Positions 9,608-19,835 are shown, counted from the first letter of the stretch. The stretch: 64,000 nt of DNA from Candidatus Heimdallarchaeota archaeon B3_Heim (GCA_003144275.1 NJBF01000016.1:1-64000); one strand, 5' to 3'. The notes: generated by a model not told the origin, from the sequence alone. Numbers and translations are program-made.

Positions 9608-9708
9608 TCTGTTTTCAATTCACATTTTTTTCTCAACTAGCAGTTACCGAGATACAAACGCGTTTTGATTAGAAAAAATAAAAAAAAAAGGGAGATAAAA
9701 GATTGAAA

Positions 9709-10257
9709 CTAATCTTTTGAACCGTAGATATATCCAACAATTAATGCTACCCAGCCAACAATCATCAGAACAAGCATGATGAGATTGAGGTTCTCAATAC
9801 CACCTTCAAAGGCTTCATCAAGGAGGGCTCCTAGAACTATCAGAAGATAATGTACTACTGTTGCTACTAAACCAGCAATCAGTCCAAAGAATCCTAAATT
9901 CATTGGTTCCATACCTGCTAATTTTTGAACTGGGGGAATAGCAACAAGTAGAAAACCAATCAAACCAAGTCCAATGAATACAAACATCCAAAGGCCTGCA
10001 ATGTCCCAAATGATCTGAATACTAGAGTCAACAAAATCACTAAAAGCTACGTCTACGGCTGGAACACCTGTCAGTTTCGTTGTACCTCCATCCCAGAAAA
10101 TATCTGCTGTATAATCCACATTAATCACTGGAACAGTACCAGTTTCTGTAATGAAACCGAACCCAGTCATTTTCAAAAATGGTACAATTATTGCCAACAC
10201 TCCGAAAACAACTGCTCCTATTAATCCTATAAATGCATTAGTTTTGCTTTCTGTCAT
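9709..10257 (-). CDS. Four-helix membrane protein of unknown function
   Basis: The 182-residue protein has four hydrophobic segments, roughly residues 8-28, 82-108, 120-145 and 158-178. A polar loop of about 50 residues follows the first helix, a claudin-like layout by topology only. No catalytic residues stand out. It is encoded on the minus strand between etfA and the FadF-like gene and therefore has its own promoter, shared divergently with the latter. I do not recognise the family. Confidence 0.6.
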   Translation of the reverse strand: MTESKTNAFIGLIGAVVFGVLAIIVPFLKMTGFGFITETGTVPVINVDYTADIFWDGGTTKLTGVPAVDVAFSDFVDSSIQIIWDIAGLWMFVFIGLGLIGFLLVAIPPVQKLAGMEPMNLGFFGLIAGLVATVVHYLLIVLGALLDEAFEGGIENLNLIMLVLMIVGWVALIVGYIYGSKD

Positions 10258-10421
10258 TTTTTCTTACACCTCAAATTGTGAAGAAGACGTACTATATCGG
10301 GGTATCCTCTTTTTAAACTTTATTGTGTACTGAAATGCTTCAGGGAGCTTTTCTTCTATGAAATCTGAAAGTGATAACATTTCGTATCTCATGTTGATAT
10401 TTAGGAAAAATGAAGATATAA

Positions 10422-10438
10422 TTCACCTGAATTGTGAA
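10422..10438. promoter_or_regulatory. Palindrome TTCAC-N7-GTGAA, copy 1
   Basis: This perfect 5-bp inverted repeat with a 7-base spacer recurs with the same arms and spacing at 10540-10556. Both copies lie in the divergent intergenic region before the FadF-like gene, as expected of operators for a dimeric HTH regulator. The regulator is unknown. Confidence 0.4.
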
Positions 10439-10539
10439 AAGCAAAAATTCAAATAACAAAAACAGAAATTATATTTACAGTTCTGAATTTTGATAAAATG
10501 AACCGTCCTTTCTTTTATAGTCTCAACCTTCCTTAAGAT

Positions 10540-10556
10540 TTCACCATAGAAGTGAA
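10540..10556. promoter_or_regulatory. Palindrome TTCAC-N7-GTGAA, copy 2
   Basis: This second copy has the same arms and the same 7-base spacer as 10422-10438. It lies 55-70 bp before the possible starts of the FadF-like gene, close to where a promoter would be. Confidence 0.4.
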
Positions 10557-10610
10557 CCTCGCTAGAGGATGAGAAATAATATTACGAAAGGCAATTTGTT
10601 CTGATAGAAA

Positions 10611-12833
10611 ATGGGTGATAAGATGATTCAAGCGGTTTTAGCAATATTACAAGACTGGGTATGGGATGCACGAAGAGAAGCCTATTGGCCTAGCAGTATT
10701 GAATTGTATGGTAAACAAATTGGTTTTCTCGTGTACTTATGTGCAGCAACAGCTGTTATTATCTTACTTATTGGTCTTTATCGGAATATTCGTGTATGGT
10801 TCCAAGGTAAATATGACCAAGAAGAACAAAGCTTTCTCGCCTTTATACTTGTTTTAATCAAACGTGGCTTTAAAAATATCTTTTCCCGATCTTTTCCAAA
10901 GCGTTTGTCCTATGGTATTGGCTCAGGTATCCTGAAACGGAAAACGATGCAAAATACGAGTTTTATTGTGCATTCAATGATCATGGTTGGTTTTCTCGGT
11001 TCTGCAATTGCTACTATTTCGGTTACGATTCACGAATATCTTTTCCATGAGGAATTATTAGTCGGTCCATTGTATCTTCTTCTTAATATTGGTGCAGATA
11101 TATCTGGTGTACTCCTGTTTTGTGGAGTAATAATGGCATTAGCTCGAAGATATCGGAGAGAAAAAACATATTATGAACGAGCAGGGGTTGAAGATCTTGT
11201 TTTACTCTTACTACTCCTTTGGATAAGTATTTCTGGTTTTTTCATTGAAGCCACCAGAATCTTATACGGTTTAAACAATCTTCCAATTGATATTTATGGT
11301 ATCTCATATGTTAATATTGATTTTGAAATAACATCTTTCATAGGTTTTCCTCTTGCATTAATTCTTGGTCCTGTCCTTAGTGCCAATAATTCAATTTTTA
11401 TTGTCCATGCATTTTTCTATCTCTCACATCTAATGTGTGTTCTTACCCTTGCGATCATTTTGACCTTCAGCAAGTTCTTTCATGTTCTAGCTGGATTAGG
11501 AAATATCGTCCTTACTGATGTCAATAAAACAAAAGGCCAGGTTCAATTTAGTCCAGATGGTATCAGTAAAATTGAAGATTTTACATTCTATCAATTGTTA
11601 GAAGCTTCTGCGTGCATGAAATGCCATTTTTGTCATAATTACTGTCCAGCACAAGACTCGGGCGAACCTCTTTCTCCATTGAAAGTCATACAAGATGTAA
11701 AAAATTGGGGTAAGAGACAATATGGTCTAATGGGCTCGAATAAGAATGTAGATATTCTTGGTGAACAATCAGGTTTAACACAAGACGTTTTATGGGCATG
11801 TGTTACCTGTTATGCATGTACCAATTCCTGTCCGCATTTAATTGGGCATGTAGATATGATAGTTGGCATGAGAGCGTCATTAATTGAAGAAGGTAAAATT
11901 CCTGGAACTTTTACTACAATGTTGGATAGTGTATATAATTATGGAAATGTCTGGAATCAACCAAAACGTGAGCGGATAAATTGGTTAAAGGAGGGGAAGC
12001 TTCCAAAAATCAAGAAATCCGATTCAAAACTTCTCTGGCTTCCTGGAGATACACTTGCATACGATCCTCGCAATCAGAAGGTCGCCCGTGCAACCTATGA
12101 TATCTTCACCAAAACAGGACTTGATTATGGAACATTCGGAGATGCGGAAAAGAATGACGGTAACGAAATGCGACGTTTGGGTGAGGAGGCGTTATTCCAG
12201 CATCTTGCTGAAGAGAATATCAAGATGTATCAGAAACGAGACGTCAAACGAATTGTTACTTCCTCACCTCACGCGTTTAACACCATTAAAAATGAGTATC
12301 CTGAATATGGCGGTGAATTTGATGTAGTTCATATTACTACATTTTTGCTAGAAATGATCGAAAACGGGAAAATCAAATTCAATTCAGATTTAAACTATGA
12401 AGTCACTTATCATGATCCTTGTTACCTTGGGAGATACAATGATGAATATGAATCTCCACGAAAAATAATCGAAAAACTTCCAGGTGTTACATTCCGAGAA
12501 ATGCCCAACCATGGTCAATTTTCATATTGCTGTGGCGGTGGTGGTGGAAATATGTTTCGAGAAACTCCCGAGTGGGTTGAAATGCGAATTTCTGAAAAGC
12601 GAGTACTGGAAGCCAAAGACACATTAGTCAATCCACAAAATCAAGGTAATGGAAACTCGACCAAGAAAATTTTACTTACTGCATGTCCATTCTGCACTAG
12701 TATGTTAACAGACGCTCTAAAAACACAGCAATTAGAGGAAAAATTTGAAGTAATGGATATAGTGGAGTTAGTTAATGAAGCTATGGGTGCTGCACCTGCT
12801 TCTGATGAGAGTTCCACCAAACAATTCTCTTGA
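10611..12833 (+). CDS. FadF-like membrane Fe-S oxidoreductase (ETF to quinone)
   Basis: The 740-residue protein joins an N-terminal membrane part (about six helices, nitrate-reductase gamma-like, residues about 20-300) to two [4Fe-4S] motifs (CMKCHFCHNYCP and CVTCYACTNSCP) and two CCG domains, of which HDPCYLGR and YCCGGGGGNMF are the clearest parts. This is the layout of HdrDE-like proteins such as FadF of Bacillus, which are thought to pass electrons from ETF to menaquinone. The neighbouring acyl-CoA dehydrogenase and ETF genes support that role. An in-frame ATG at 10623, preceded by GGGTGAT, is an equally good start. A perfect 7-bp hairpin overlaps the stop codon. Confidence 0.85.
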   Translation: MGDKMIQAVLAILQDWVWDARREAYWPSSIELYGKQIGFLVYLCAATAVIILLIGLYRNIRVWFQGKYDQEEQSFLAFILVLIKRGFKNIFSRSFPKRLSYGIGSGILKRKTMQNTSFIVHSMIMVGFLGSAIATISVTIHEYLFHEELLVGPLYLLLNIGADISGVLLFCGVIMALARRYRREKTYYERAGVEDLVLLLLLLWISISGFFIEATRILYGLNNLPIDIYGISYVNIDFEITSFIGFPLALILGPVLSANNSIFIVHAFFYLSHLMCVLTLAIILTFSKFFHVLAGLGNIVLTDVNKTKGQVQFSPDGISKIEDFTFYQLLEASACMKCHFCHNYCPAQDSGEPLSPLKVIQDVKNWGKRQYGLMGSNKNVDILGEQSGLTQDVLWACVTCYACTNSCPHLIGHVDMIVGMRASLIEEGKIPGTFTTMLDSVYNYGNVWNQPKRERINWLKEGKLPKIKKSDSKLLWLPGDTLAYDPRNQKVARATYDIFTKTGLDYGTFGDAEKNDGNEMRRLGEEALFQHLAEENIKMYQKRDVKRIVTSSPHAFNTIKNEYPEYGGEFDVVHITTFLLEMIENGKIKFNSDLNYEVTYHDPCYLGRYNDEYESPRKIIEKLPGVTFREMPNHGQFSYCCGGGGGNMFRETPEWVEMRISEKRVLEAKDTLVNPQNQGNGNSTKKILLTACPFCTSMLTDALKTQQLEEKFEVMDIVELVNEAMGAAPASDESSTKQFS

Positions 12834-12852
12834 GGAGAGAAACATCTCCTCA
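12831..12852 (+). terminator. Hairpin overlapping the stop of the FadF-like gene
   Basis: TGAGGAG and CTCCTCA form a perfect 7-bp stem with an 8-base loop that includes the TGA stop codon. No T-run follows directly, so it may be an RNA 3'-end stability element rather than a classical terminator. Confidence 0.4.
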
Positions 12853-12960
12853 TATCGCCAATTTTTCGATCGTAGTAGGCCTCGATGAGAGGAAGAAAGG
12901 CAAGATTCAAAAACTGGCTTACTAAATTTTCTAAATTAATTTCTGTACAGGGTGTTATAG

Positions 12961-13914
12961 ATGAAAGACTTCTTTCTTGTTGTTAATCCAACTGCAGCTG
13001 GTAATCGGGTAGAAAAGATTTGGACTGATCAGATAAAACCCAAAATTGACTCAAAATTAGATTATGATTTTGAATTTACCTCTCGTATAGGACACGCGCT
13101 TGAGCTATCGCAGCAAAAAGCAAATGAAGGATATAAAGTAATTTGTTCAGTAGGTGGGGATGGCACAGCCAATGAAGTTATCAATGGTGTCCTGAAAGCA
13201 GAGAAAAAGAGTACGTTTAGTGCCTTTACTGTAGGAACAGGGAATGATATTCCAACTGTATTTGGAATTCCTGAGGGTGATATAGATGCCATCATTGAAA
13301 GTCTTATAAATGGACAGGATAAGAAATTTGACGTTGGTTATTGCATTAATGCAGATCGATATTTTGGGGGGGTTGCATCAATGGGTTTTGATGCTGAAGT
13401 AGCTGATAGAGCTAATAAAGGCGTCAAAAAATGGAGAGGGAAAGGCAATTATCAACGAGCAATTTTCACAACCATTCTGAAGTTTAAACCGTATGATATA
13501 GTAATTGAACCGAATACTGGGCCACTAGTAACAGGGCCACGAATGCTTGTAGCTATAGCTAATGGAAAGCGGTATGGCGCTGGAATGCACATATGTCCAG
13601 ATGCAGATCCGAATGATAATTTATTTCATGGAACCACTCTTCGGAAAATTAGTCGATTCTCGCTTTTACGTCTTTTTCCCCGAACTTATGATGGTAGCCA
13701 TCTGACACATCCAGCTATTGAGACATTTGAAGGTAATATAATCAAAGTGGACTCGCCTAAGAGAAAATGTTTGTATCAGGTGGACGGAGATATCCTAGGG
13801 TACCTACCTGAAACTTTTATCACAAAACCAAATTTCTTGACGGTTCGGGTACCTGATCCGTGGATCTCCTATGCTGATATTTGGGAAGAAACACTAGCTG
13901 AAAAGAAAAAATAA
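12961..13914 (+). CDS. Diacylglycerol/lipid kinase family protein
   Basis: This soluble 317-residue lipid kinase of the DagK/YegS type phosphorylates the hydroxyl of a lipid with ATP. The nucleotide-binding signatures are NPTAAGN near the N-terminus, SVGGDGTANEVINGVL and GTGNDIPTVFGIP. The C-terminal beta-sandwich ends with YQVDGDILG, the usual conserved Asp-Gly region. The natural substrate in an archaeon with ether lipids is unclear. It stands upstream of enolase on the same strand, 76 bp from its start. Confidence 0.85.
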   Translation: MKDFFLVVNPTAAGNRVEKIWTDQIKPKIDSKLDYDFEFTSRIGHALELSQQKANEGYKVICSVGGDGTANEVINGVLKAEKKSTFSAFTVGTGNDIPTVFGIPEGDIDAIIESLINGQDKKFDVGYCINADRYFGGVASMGFDAEVADRANKGVKKWRGKGNYQRAIFTTILKFKPYDIVIEPNTGPLVTGPRMLVAIANGKRYGAGMHICPDADPNDNLFHGTTLRKISRFSLLRLFPRTYDGSHLTHPAIETFEGNIIKVDSPKRKCLYQVDGDILGYLPETFITKPNFLTVRVPDPWISYADIWEETLAEKKK

Positions 13915-13990
13915 TTGTTATAATTTAGAACACAACTACATGACACAAGTATAAATTAAAATATTAGTAGAATTGAGGAGTAAATTTCAA

Positions 13991-15262
13991 TTGAAAGTTA
14001 AAAAATTACATGCACGAGAAATATTTGATTCTCGCGGTAATCCTACAGTAGAAGTGGAATGTCATTTAGAACAAGGTGTTGTTACCAGAGGTATGGTGCC
14101 ATCTGGTGCGAGTACCGGTATTCATGAAGCGCTAGAGCTGAGGGATGGAGGAACACGACTGATGGGTAAATCTGTGTCCAAAGCTGTTAATAATGTTAAT
14201 CAATTAGCTTCACAATTAGTCGGTAGGAACCCAGAGAACCAAACAGAGATTGATCAATTCTTATTAGAACTAGATGGGACTGATAATAAATCTAAACTTG
14301 GGGCAAACGCGATACTGGGTGTCTCTATGGCTATATGTAAAGCTGGGGCGGTTAGTAAAAATGTCCCCTTGTTTCAACATTTAGGTGATTTACATGGCAA
14401 TTCAGATTTTTATCTTCCTGTACCCAGTTTAAATGTTATTAATGGCGGGGAACATGGTGGTAATGATATCGCTTTTCAGGAATATATGTTAATGCCTATT
14501 GAGGCACAGAGTTTTAAAGAAGGATTATCTATTGGGGTTGAAGTTTATCATAAGCTAAAATCAATCATTAAAAAGAAATATGGAGTAAATGCCATAAATG
14601 TAGGAGATGAAGGTGGTTTTGCTCCTCCTTTGAATAAAGTTGAGGAGCCACTAAAGCTATTAATAGCAGCAATTGATGAGGCCGGACATACGGGTAAGTT
14701 CCAAATTGCTCTTGATCCTGCAGCGTCTGAATTTTATTCTAACGGAAAATATTTAGTAGATGGAGAATCTTTGGAAGCAGATGAGTTCATAAATGTTTAT
14801 GAAGGCTTTATAGAGAAGTACCCAATAATTTCGATTGAAGATGCATTCGATCAGGATGATTGGGAAACATTTCAGAAATTCACTCACAGAAATGGAGATA
14901 AACTCCAGATAGTTGGGGATGATTTACTAGTTACGAATGTGAATCGTATTCAGATGGCTATTGATAAAAAAGCGTGTAATGCCCTTTTACTAAAAGTTAA
15001 TCAGATTGGTTCAATAACCGAAAGCATACAAGCAGCTAAACTTTCACAAGACAACGGTTGGGGAATCATGGTGAGTCATCGAAGCGGTGAAACCGAGGAT
15101 TCTTTCATCGCTGACCTTGTTGTTGGATTAAAAACTGGTCAAATTAAAACTGGAGCCCCTTGTCGATCAGAACGTTTGGCCAAATACAATCAATTAATAC
15201 GGATTGAAGAAATGTTAGGTGATAAGGCTAAATACGCAGGTAAGAATTTTCGTTCTCTCTAG
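13991..15262 (+). CDS. eno: Enolase
   Basis: Enolase interconverts 2-phosphoglycerate and phosphoenolpyruvate. Signature segments are all present: [84 protein letters not shown] (catalytic Lys) and [12 protein letters not shown] choose the TTG at 13991 because GAGGAG at 13975-13980 is well spaced and the protein then begins [16 protein letters not shown]; a TTG at 13973 would overlap that site. With PEP synthase downstream it covers the lower part of gluconeogenesis or glycolysis. Confidence 0.97.
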   Translation: MKVKKLHAREIFDSRGNPTVEVECHLEQGVVTRGMVPSGASTGIHEALELRDGGTRLMGKSVSKAVNNVNQLASQLVGRNPENQTEIDQFLLELDGTDNKSKLGANAILGVSMAICKAGAVSKNVPLFQHLGDLHGNSDFYLPVPSLNVINGGEHGGNDIAFQEYMLMPIEAQSFKEGLSIGVEVYHKLKSIIKKKYGVNAINVGDEGGFAPPLNKVEEPLKLLIAAIDEAGHTGKFQIALDPAASEFYSNGKYLVDGESLEADEFINVYEGFIEKYPIISIEDAFDQDDWETFQKFTHRNGDKLQIVGDDLLVTNVNRIQMAIDKKACNALLLKVNQIGSITESIQAAKLSQDNGWGIMVSHRSGETEDSFIADLVVGLKTGQIKTGAPCRSERLAKYNQLIRIEEMLGDKAKYAGKNFRSL

Positions 15263-15266
15263 GGGT

Positions 15267-15301
15267 AGAGAAACTATTTTCTTTCTCTCCTCATTTTTTT
15301 A
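15267..15301 (+). terminator. Hairpin plus T-run after enolase
   Basis: AGAGAAA (15267-15273) and TTTCTCT (15282-15288) form a perfect stem just after the enolase stop, followed by a T-rich run. Confidence 0.55.
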
Positions 15302-15360
15302 ATTATAGAATATCCCATTTTTTTTGTATAGGATAATCTGATTTTAGTAAAACCAAATTT

Positions 15361-15840
15361 TTGTTTGGATATCTTATTCGTTCACCTATGCCTCATTTTG
15401 GATTAATGGATTCAGAAGAGATGAAACCAGATGAAGCCTCCCTTTTAAGGGCTAGGCTACATATACGAGGAGGTAAACGTCGATTATCACAAGGAAAATA
15501 TGCAGCTGGAGTTGCTGCTCTACACGATGCCCTCATTCATGGTATGCAATGGTTTCTTCTCTCTACACATCCAGAGTTAGTTTACACTGATGCTGATTGT
15601 GATATAACTGATGACGAAACTCTGCTCCAGCTTATACAAAAAACTCCAATTTTCGCTGATCCCATCTATAAAGAAGATTTCGAATATCTCTCTGAAATCC
15701 TAAATCAGGCGTTAAATGAACGTATGAATGGTTTTGATAAGACTCGATATATGAGAACTCTTCATAACTTCATGAAACAATTAGAGGTAGAGCCTTTTTC
15801 GGATAGTGATCTTCCACCGGAGGATCCAGCAACATATTGA
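15361..15840 (+). CDS. Conserved-looking helical protein, possibly HEPN-like
   Basis: This acidic, mainly helical protein of 159 residues has no signal peptide or membrane segment. The segment ARLHIRGGKRRLSQGKYAAG followed by ALHDALIHGMQWFLL resembles the helix pair of HEPN or sulphur-carrier-like helical proteins, but no RxxxxH catalytic motif is visible, so function is open. The TTG at 15361 is the first start; ATGs at 15388 and 15406 are alternatives. It lies between enolase and PEP synthase on the same strand. Confidence 0.55.
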   Translation: MFGYLIRSPMPHFGLMDSEEMKPDEASLLRARLHIRGGKRRLSQGKYAAGVAALHDALIHGMQWFLLSTHPELVYTDADCDITDDETLLQLIQKTPIFADPIYKEDFEYLSEILNQALNERMNGFDKTRYMRTLHNFMKQLEVEPFSDSDLPPEDPATY

Positions 15841-16067
15841 GAAAAAAAATTTTTCCTTTGGAGTAGATTAGGGATGCACTGCTATAAATTTCCTAGTACA
15901 GGTGAAAATTCGAAATTATCCTCAAATTGTCTAACTTACAGTAAATGTAGTAAATTACACTTATTAATGTCCATTAGAGAGAGAGGAATTGACGAATATC
16001 AGCTGTTAAGACAAGAGAATCGTTAAAAATAACTTTCTTATTAAACAAATCGTAGACGTGAGTCACT

Positions 16068-18512
16068 ATGTCGAAAAGTAGAGAAGAAAAAAATATTCTG
16101 TGGTTTGATGAACTCAGAATAGAAGATGTGCCCTTGGTCGGCGGAAAGAACGCTTCACTGGGCGAAATGTATCATCATCTAACCAGCAAAGGAGTGAAGA
16201 TTCCTAATGGTTTTGCAGTTACCGCAAGCGCTTATAGACACCTCCTCCGAGATGCCGGGATCGAGGATGCAATCAAAGACGCTTTAGCTGGGTTGGACAC
16301 TCATGATATCAGAAACCTCCAAAAAAGAGGAAGGAAAGTCCGTGAAATTATTCGTTATGCTAAATTACCTGCTGATCTCGAACAAGAAATCCGCAAAGCA
16401 TATCAAGAATTATCTGAAAAATCAGGTCAAGTGGATGTGGACGTTGCGGTACGATCCAGTGCTACAGCAGAGGATCTTCCTGATGCTTCGTTCGCAGGTC
16501 AACAAGAAACTTATTTAAATATCCGAGGTGAAGAATCTCTCTTAGATGCCTGTCGTTCATGCTTTGCCAGTTTATTTACTGATCGTGCAATCTCTTATCG
16601 TCAGGACAAAGGATTTGGTCATTTTGATGTTTACTTATCCATCGCAGTTCAATTAATGATTCGCTCAGATTCAGCTTCTTCTGGAGTTATATTTTCTATT
16701 GATACCGAGTCAGGTTTTGAAAGAGCGGTCTTTATTACCGGAGCTTACGGTCTTGGTGAAACCGTTGTCCAAGGTTCTGTGAATCCAGATGAATGGTATG
16801 TATTCAAACCAACTTTGAAACTTGGAAAGCGACCTATTGTTGGTAAACGATTGGGATCAAAAGAAATTATGATGGTTTACACTTCTGATAGTCGACGACC
16901 AGTTAAAATTGTTGATACACCAGATTCAATGCGAAAAACTTTCTGTGCTACGGATGACGAAGTTCTGAAGTTAGCTGAATGGACTGTAATTATTGAAGAT
17001 CATTACGGAAAGCATATGGATATTGAGTGGGCTAAAAACGGTGATGGTGACTATGAGGGTGATGGTGAGCTTTATATTGTACAAGCAAGACCTGAAACAG
17101 TTCATTCTCAAAAAGCTGCCAATATCATCGAGACTTATGTGCTCAAAGAAAGAAGCAAAGAACTAGTTCATGGTCAAGCCGTTGGTGCGAAGATCGGTCA
17201 AGGTGAAGTTAACGTCATTAAAACATCTGCTCGTATTCATGAGTTCAAGAAAGGACAAGTTCTTGTTACAGATATGACAGACCCCGATTGGGAACCAATC
17301 ATGAAGATTGCATCTGCAATTATAACAAACCGTGGTGGACGTACTTGTCACGCTGCTATTGTCTCACGTGAACTTGGTATTCCAGCAATTATTGGTACAG
17401 AAAACGCAACAAAAATTTTGAAAGATGGAATGAAAGTCACAGCTTCATGTGCAGAAGGACAAGATGGTATTGTTTTCGATGGTATTCTACCTTTTGAAAT
17501 CGATACAGTAGAACTTGATAATATACCTGAAACACGTACAAAAATTATGATGAACGTTGGTATACCAGAGAAAGCTTTTGACCAAGCACTAATTCCAAAT
17601 GACGGAGTTGGATTAGCCCGAGAAGAATTTATCATCAATTCATATATTGGTATTCATCCGCTTGCTTTACTTAACTACAAAGAACTCAAGGAAAAGGCTG
17701 AATCTGATCCTGAAATTCGTGAAATAGTCGCAAAAATTGATGCAAAAACTAATGCTTATCCAGATAAAGAAGAATTCTTTATTGAGCAGTTAGCAATGGG
17801 AATCGGCCGAATCGCAGCAGCATTCTATCCAAATGATGTCGTAGTCAGGATGTCGGACTTTAAAACAAACGAATACATCAACTTGGTTGGTGGAATTTTG
17901 TATGAACCAACAGAATCTAATCCAATGATTGGTTGGCGAGGTGCTTCTCGTTATTATGATGAGACCTATGCTCCTGCATATATCATGGAATGTAAAGCAA
18001 TTAAACGAGTCCGTGATGAAATGGGCTTAACCAATGTAATAACAATGATTCCCTTCTGTCGTACTGTTGAAGAGGGAAAGAAAGTTATCGAAACAATGGC
18101 AAAGGCTGGATTGAAACAAGGTGAGAATGGACTAGAAGTCTATGTAATGGCTGAAGTTCCTTCAAACGTCATTCAAGCTGATGGTTTTGCTGAGGTCTTC
18201 GACGGATTTTCGATTGGAAGTAACGACTTGACTCAATTAGCCCTTGGTCTTGATCGTGATTCTGAGTTAGTTGCCCATATCTATGATGAACGAAATGAAT
18301 CCGTAAAGAGATTAGTAAAATCGGTTATTGATGTTGCAAAAGCCCATAATCGAAAAATTGGTATTTGTGGACAAGCTCCTAGCGATTTTCCTGAATTTGC
18401 TACTTTCTTAGTCGAATGTGGAATTGACTCGATGAGTTTAAACCCTGATACTGTGGTAAAAACTAAACTCGATATTGCGAAAAAAGAGCAAGAATTAGGA
18501 ATTAAACCATAA
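16068..18512 (+). CDS. ppsA: Phosphoenolpyruvate synthase
   Basis: The enzyme converts pyruvate and ATP to PEP, AMP and phosphate. It has 814 residues. The N-terminal ATP-grasp part starts WFDELRIEDVPLVGGKNASL and contains VRSSATAEDLPDASFAGQQ. The swivelling phosphohistidine domain has GGRTCHAAIVSRELGIPA with H428. The C-terminal TIM barrel has GSNDLTQLALGLDRD and GICGQAPSDFPEF with the catalytic C767. These features distinguish it from the shorter pyruvate phosphate dikinases. Upstream enolase makes a gluconeogenic pairing. Confidence 0.95.
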   Translation: MSKSREEKNILWFDELRIEDVPLVGGKNASLGEMYHHLTSKGVKIPNGFAVTASAYRHLLRDAGIEDAIKDALAGLDTHDIRNLQKRGRKVREIIRYAKLPADLEQEIRKAYQELSEKSGQVDVDVAVRSSATAEDLPDASFAGQQETYLNIRGEESLLDACRSCFASLFTDRAISYRQDKGFGHFDVYLSIAVQLMIRSDSASSGVIFSIDTESGFERAVFITGAYGLGETVVQGSVNPDEWYVFKPTLKLGKRPIVGKRLGSKEIMMVYTSDSRRPVKIVDTPDSMRKTFCATDDEVLKLAEWTVIIEDHYGKHMDIEWAKNGDGDYEGDGELYIVQARPETVHSQKAANIIETYVLKERSKELVHGQAVGAKIGQGEVNVIKTSARIHEFKKGQVLVTDMTDPDWEPIMKIASAIITNRGGRTCHAAIVSRELGIPAIIGTENATKILKDGMKVTASCAEGQDGIVFDGILPFEIDTVELDNIPETRTKIMMNVGIPEKAFDQALIPNDGVGLAREEFIINSYIGIHPLALLNYKELKEKAESDPEIREIVAKIDAKTNAYPDKEEFFIEQLAMGIGRIAAAFYPNDVVVRMSDFKTNEYINLVGGILYEPTESNPMIGWRGASRYYDETYAPAYIMECKAIKRVRDEMGLTNVITMIPFCRTVEEGKKVIETMAKAGLKQGENGLEVYVMAEVPSNVIQADGFAEVFDGFSIGSNDLTQLALGLDRDSELVAHIYDERNESVKRLVKSVIDVAKAHNRKIGICGQAPSDFPEFATFLVECGIDSMSLNPDTVVKTKLDIAKKEQELGIKP

Positions 18513-18541
18513 TTCCCCCTTTTTTCATTTTTTCTATTTTC
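18513..18541 (+). terminator. T-rich terminator after PEP synthase
   Basis: A pyrimidine run (CCCCCTTTTTTC, then more T) follows the stop codon directly, as is usual for archaeal intrinsic termination. No strong stem is needed or seen. Confidence 0.45.
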
Positions 18542-18624
18542 GCTCATTAGAGTTATATTTGGGAGCCAAAACGCTTCTTTTTTACAAATTTTTACCTTAT
18601 CTATTGTATAATAAACATTTGAAA

Positions 18625-19716
18625 TTATATCAATTCAATTTCTGGATTTAAAAAGGTTAAGAGATAAGGAATAAGGGTATCTGAGTTTTTTACTACTAGC
18701 ATTGATATTCCTCCAATATTTCCGGCTTCGAAGGGGATATAATTGATGTATCTTGCTTTTTCCCCTTCTAGTTCAATTGTTAGATGATTTATTCCGAATG
18801 TGGTCGGATAAGAAATTGAATATTGACCAGAATTTTCAGGAAGAGTTGATTCCCCCAAACTTCCTTGAAACTTGGGGAGAAGATAGGCCATTCGTTCTAA
18901 CGCTAAAATAAGTTCGCTATAACAGATTTCTATACATTTCAACGGAGACGGTGTTTTACCATAAGCAAATTGTGAGTAAAAGAGGGAGGATTTTCGATCT
19001 CTAAAGGTAGGTAAATCAATCAATAAAGATATCACTCCAGAGGCCCGTGCAATAGGGCCGGCTAGACTAGTGTCAACTATTTCTGAGTTTGAAAGAAAAT
19101 TCATACTATTCAATGCTTTCTTAAGCGTTACTGAGTTTTCGATGATTTTTCTAACTCTTTTTACCATTCTTCTTTGACCATTAATTGAACGCATAAACAT
19201 GGAGATGGTAGTATGATCAAGCTGCTTTAAGGCAATTCCAGGTCTCATCACACCAAAAGGAAATTGAGAGTCCCATAAATTCTCAAATATATCTTGTACC
19301 GATGTAACACCTTGATAAGCAGTTTTAGAAAGGTTGGTTATTGAAAAAATCCTGGATATCTTTACAAAAATGTTAAAAATCAACAAAACCTTTTCCCAAT
19401 TTAATAAAAATCCTCTATATAGAGCCATTTTCTCAGATATAAATTGACCCGTTAATTTTTCAATTGCTTCAGTTAAAAAGATTTGACGAGAAAGAGCTGC
19501 AAGCGGTTGATCCTTTTCTAAACTGGAAATGACATTCATGTACGATTGATTTTGTAATTGACTATTCAATGACTTTTGTTGAAGCCAAAAATCCTTTGAG
19601 CTGCCTGTAAGTGCTGCGTTTACCACTTCCGTGTATTTACTTGGGGTAACTTTGTATAAATCAAGAATTTCGTTTCCTCCTCGTATGGCCTCCTGCATAG
19701 AAATTGATTCTGACAT
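18625..19716 (-). CDS. Divergent NuoD/group-4 hydrogenase large-subunit-like protein, no metal ligands
   Basis: The 363-residue protein follows the NuoD/EchE fold in order: an early helical segment FLTEAIEKLTGQFISEKMAL, a central FGVMRPGIALKQL loop, then AGPIARASGV (compare GPxxRASG of the family), a helix LKCIEICYSELILALERM, and a C-terminal beta region. The N-terminal GPxHP-type segment is missing. Its only two cysteines are in KCIEIC, so the two CxxC nickel sites are absent and no NiFe chemistry is possible. It is not beside other complex I or hydrogenase genes but is divergent from ATPase subunit I. A structural or assembly role is inferred. The similarity is read by eye and should be treated as probable. 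Confidence 0.6.
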   Translation of the reverse strand: MSESISMQEAIRGGNEILDLYKVTPSKYTEVVNAALTGSSKDFWLQQKSLNSQLQNQSYMNVISSLEKDQPLAALSRQIFLTEAIEKLTGQFISEKMALYRGFLLNWEKVLLIFNIFVKISRIFSITNLSKTAYQGVTSVQDIFENLWDSQFPFGVMRPGIALKQLDHTTISMFMRSINGQRRMVKRVRKIIENSVTLKKALNSMNFLSNSEIVDTSLAGPIARASGVISLLIDLPTFRDRKSSLFYSQFAYGKTPSPLKCIEICYSELILALERMAYLLPKFQGSLGESTLPENSGQYSISYPTTFGINHLTIELEGEKARYINYIPFEAGNIGGISMLVVKNSDTLIPYLLTFLNPEIELI

Positions 19717-19835
19717 TCCATTTTATAAAGTTCAGCTTCACTTCATCGATATATTGTACGGCAAATTTATCTATACAAGAGCGAAATTGTCGCTGCGATA
19801 GTTATTCACTTATTATCGAATTCAGAGGTGACAAT

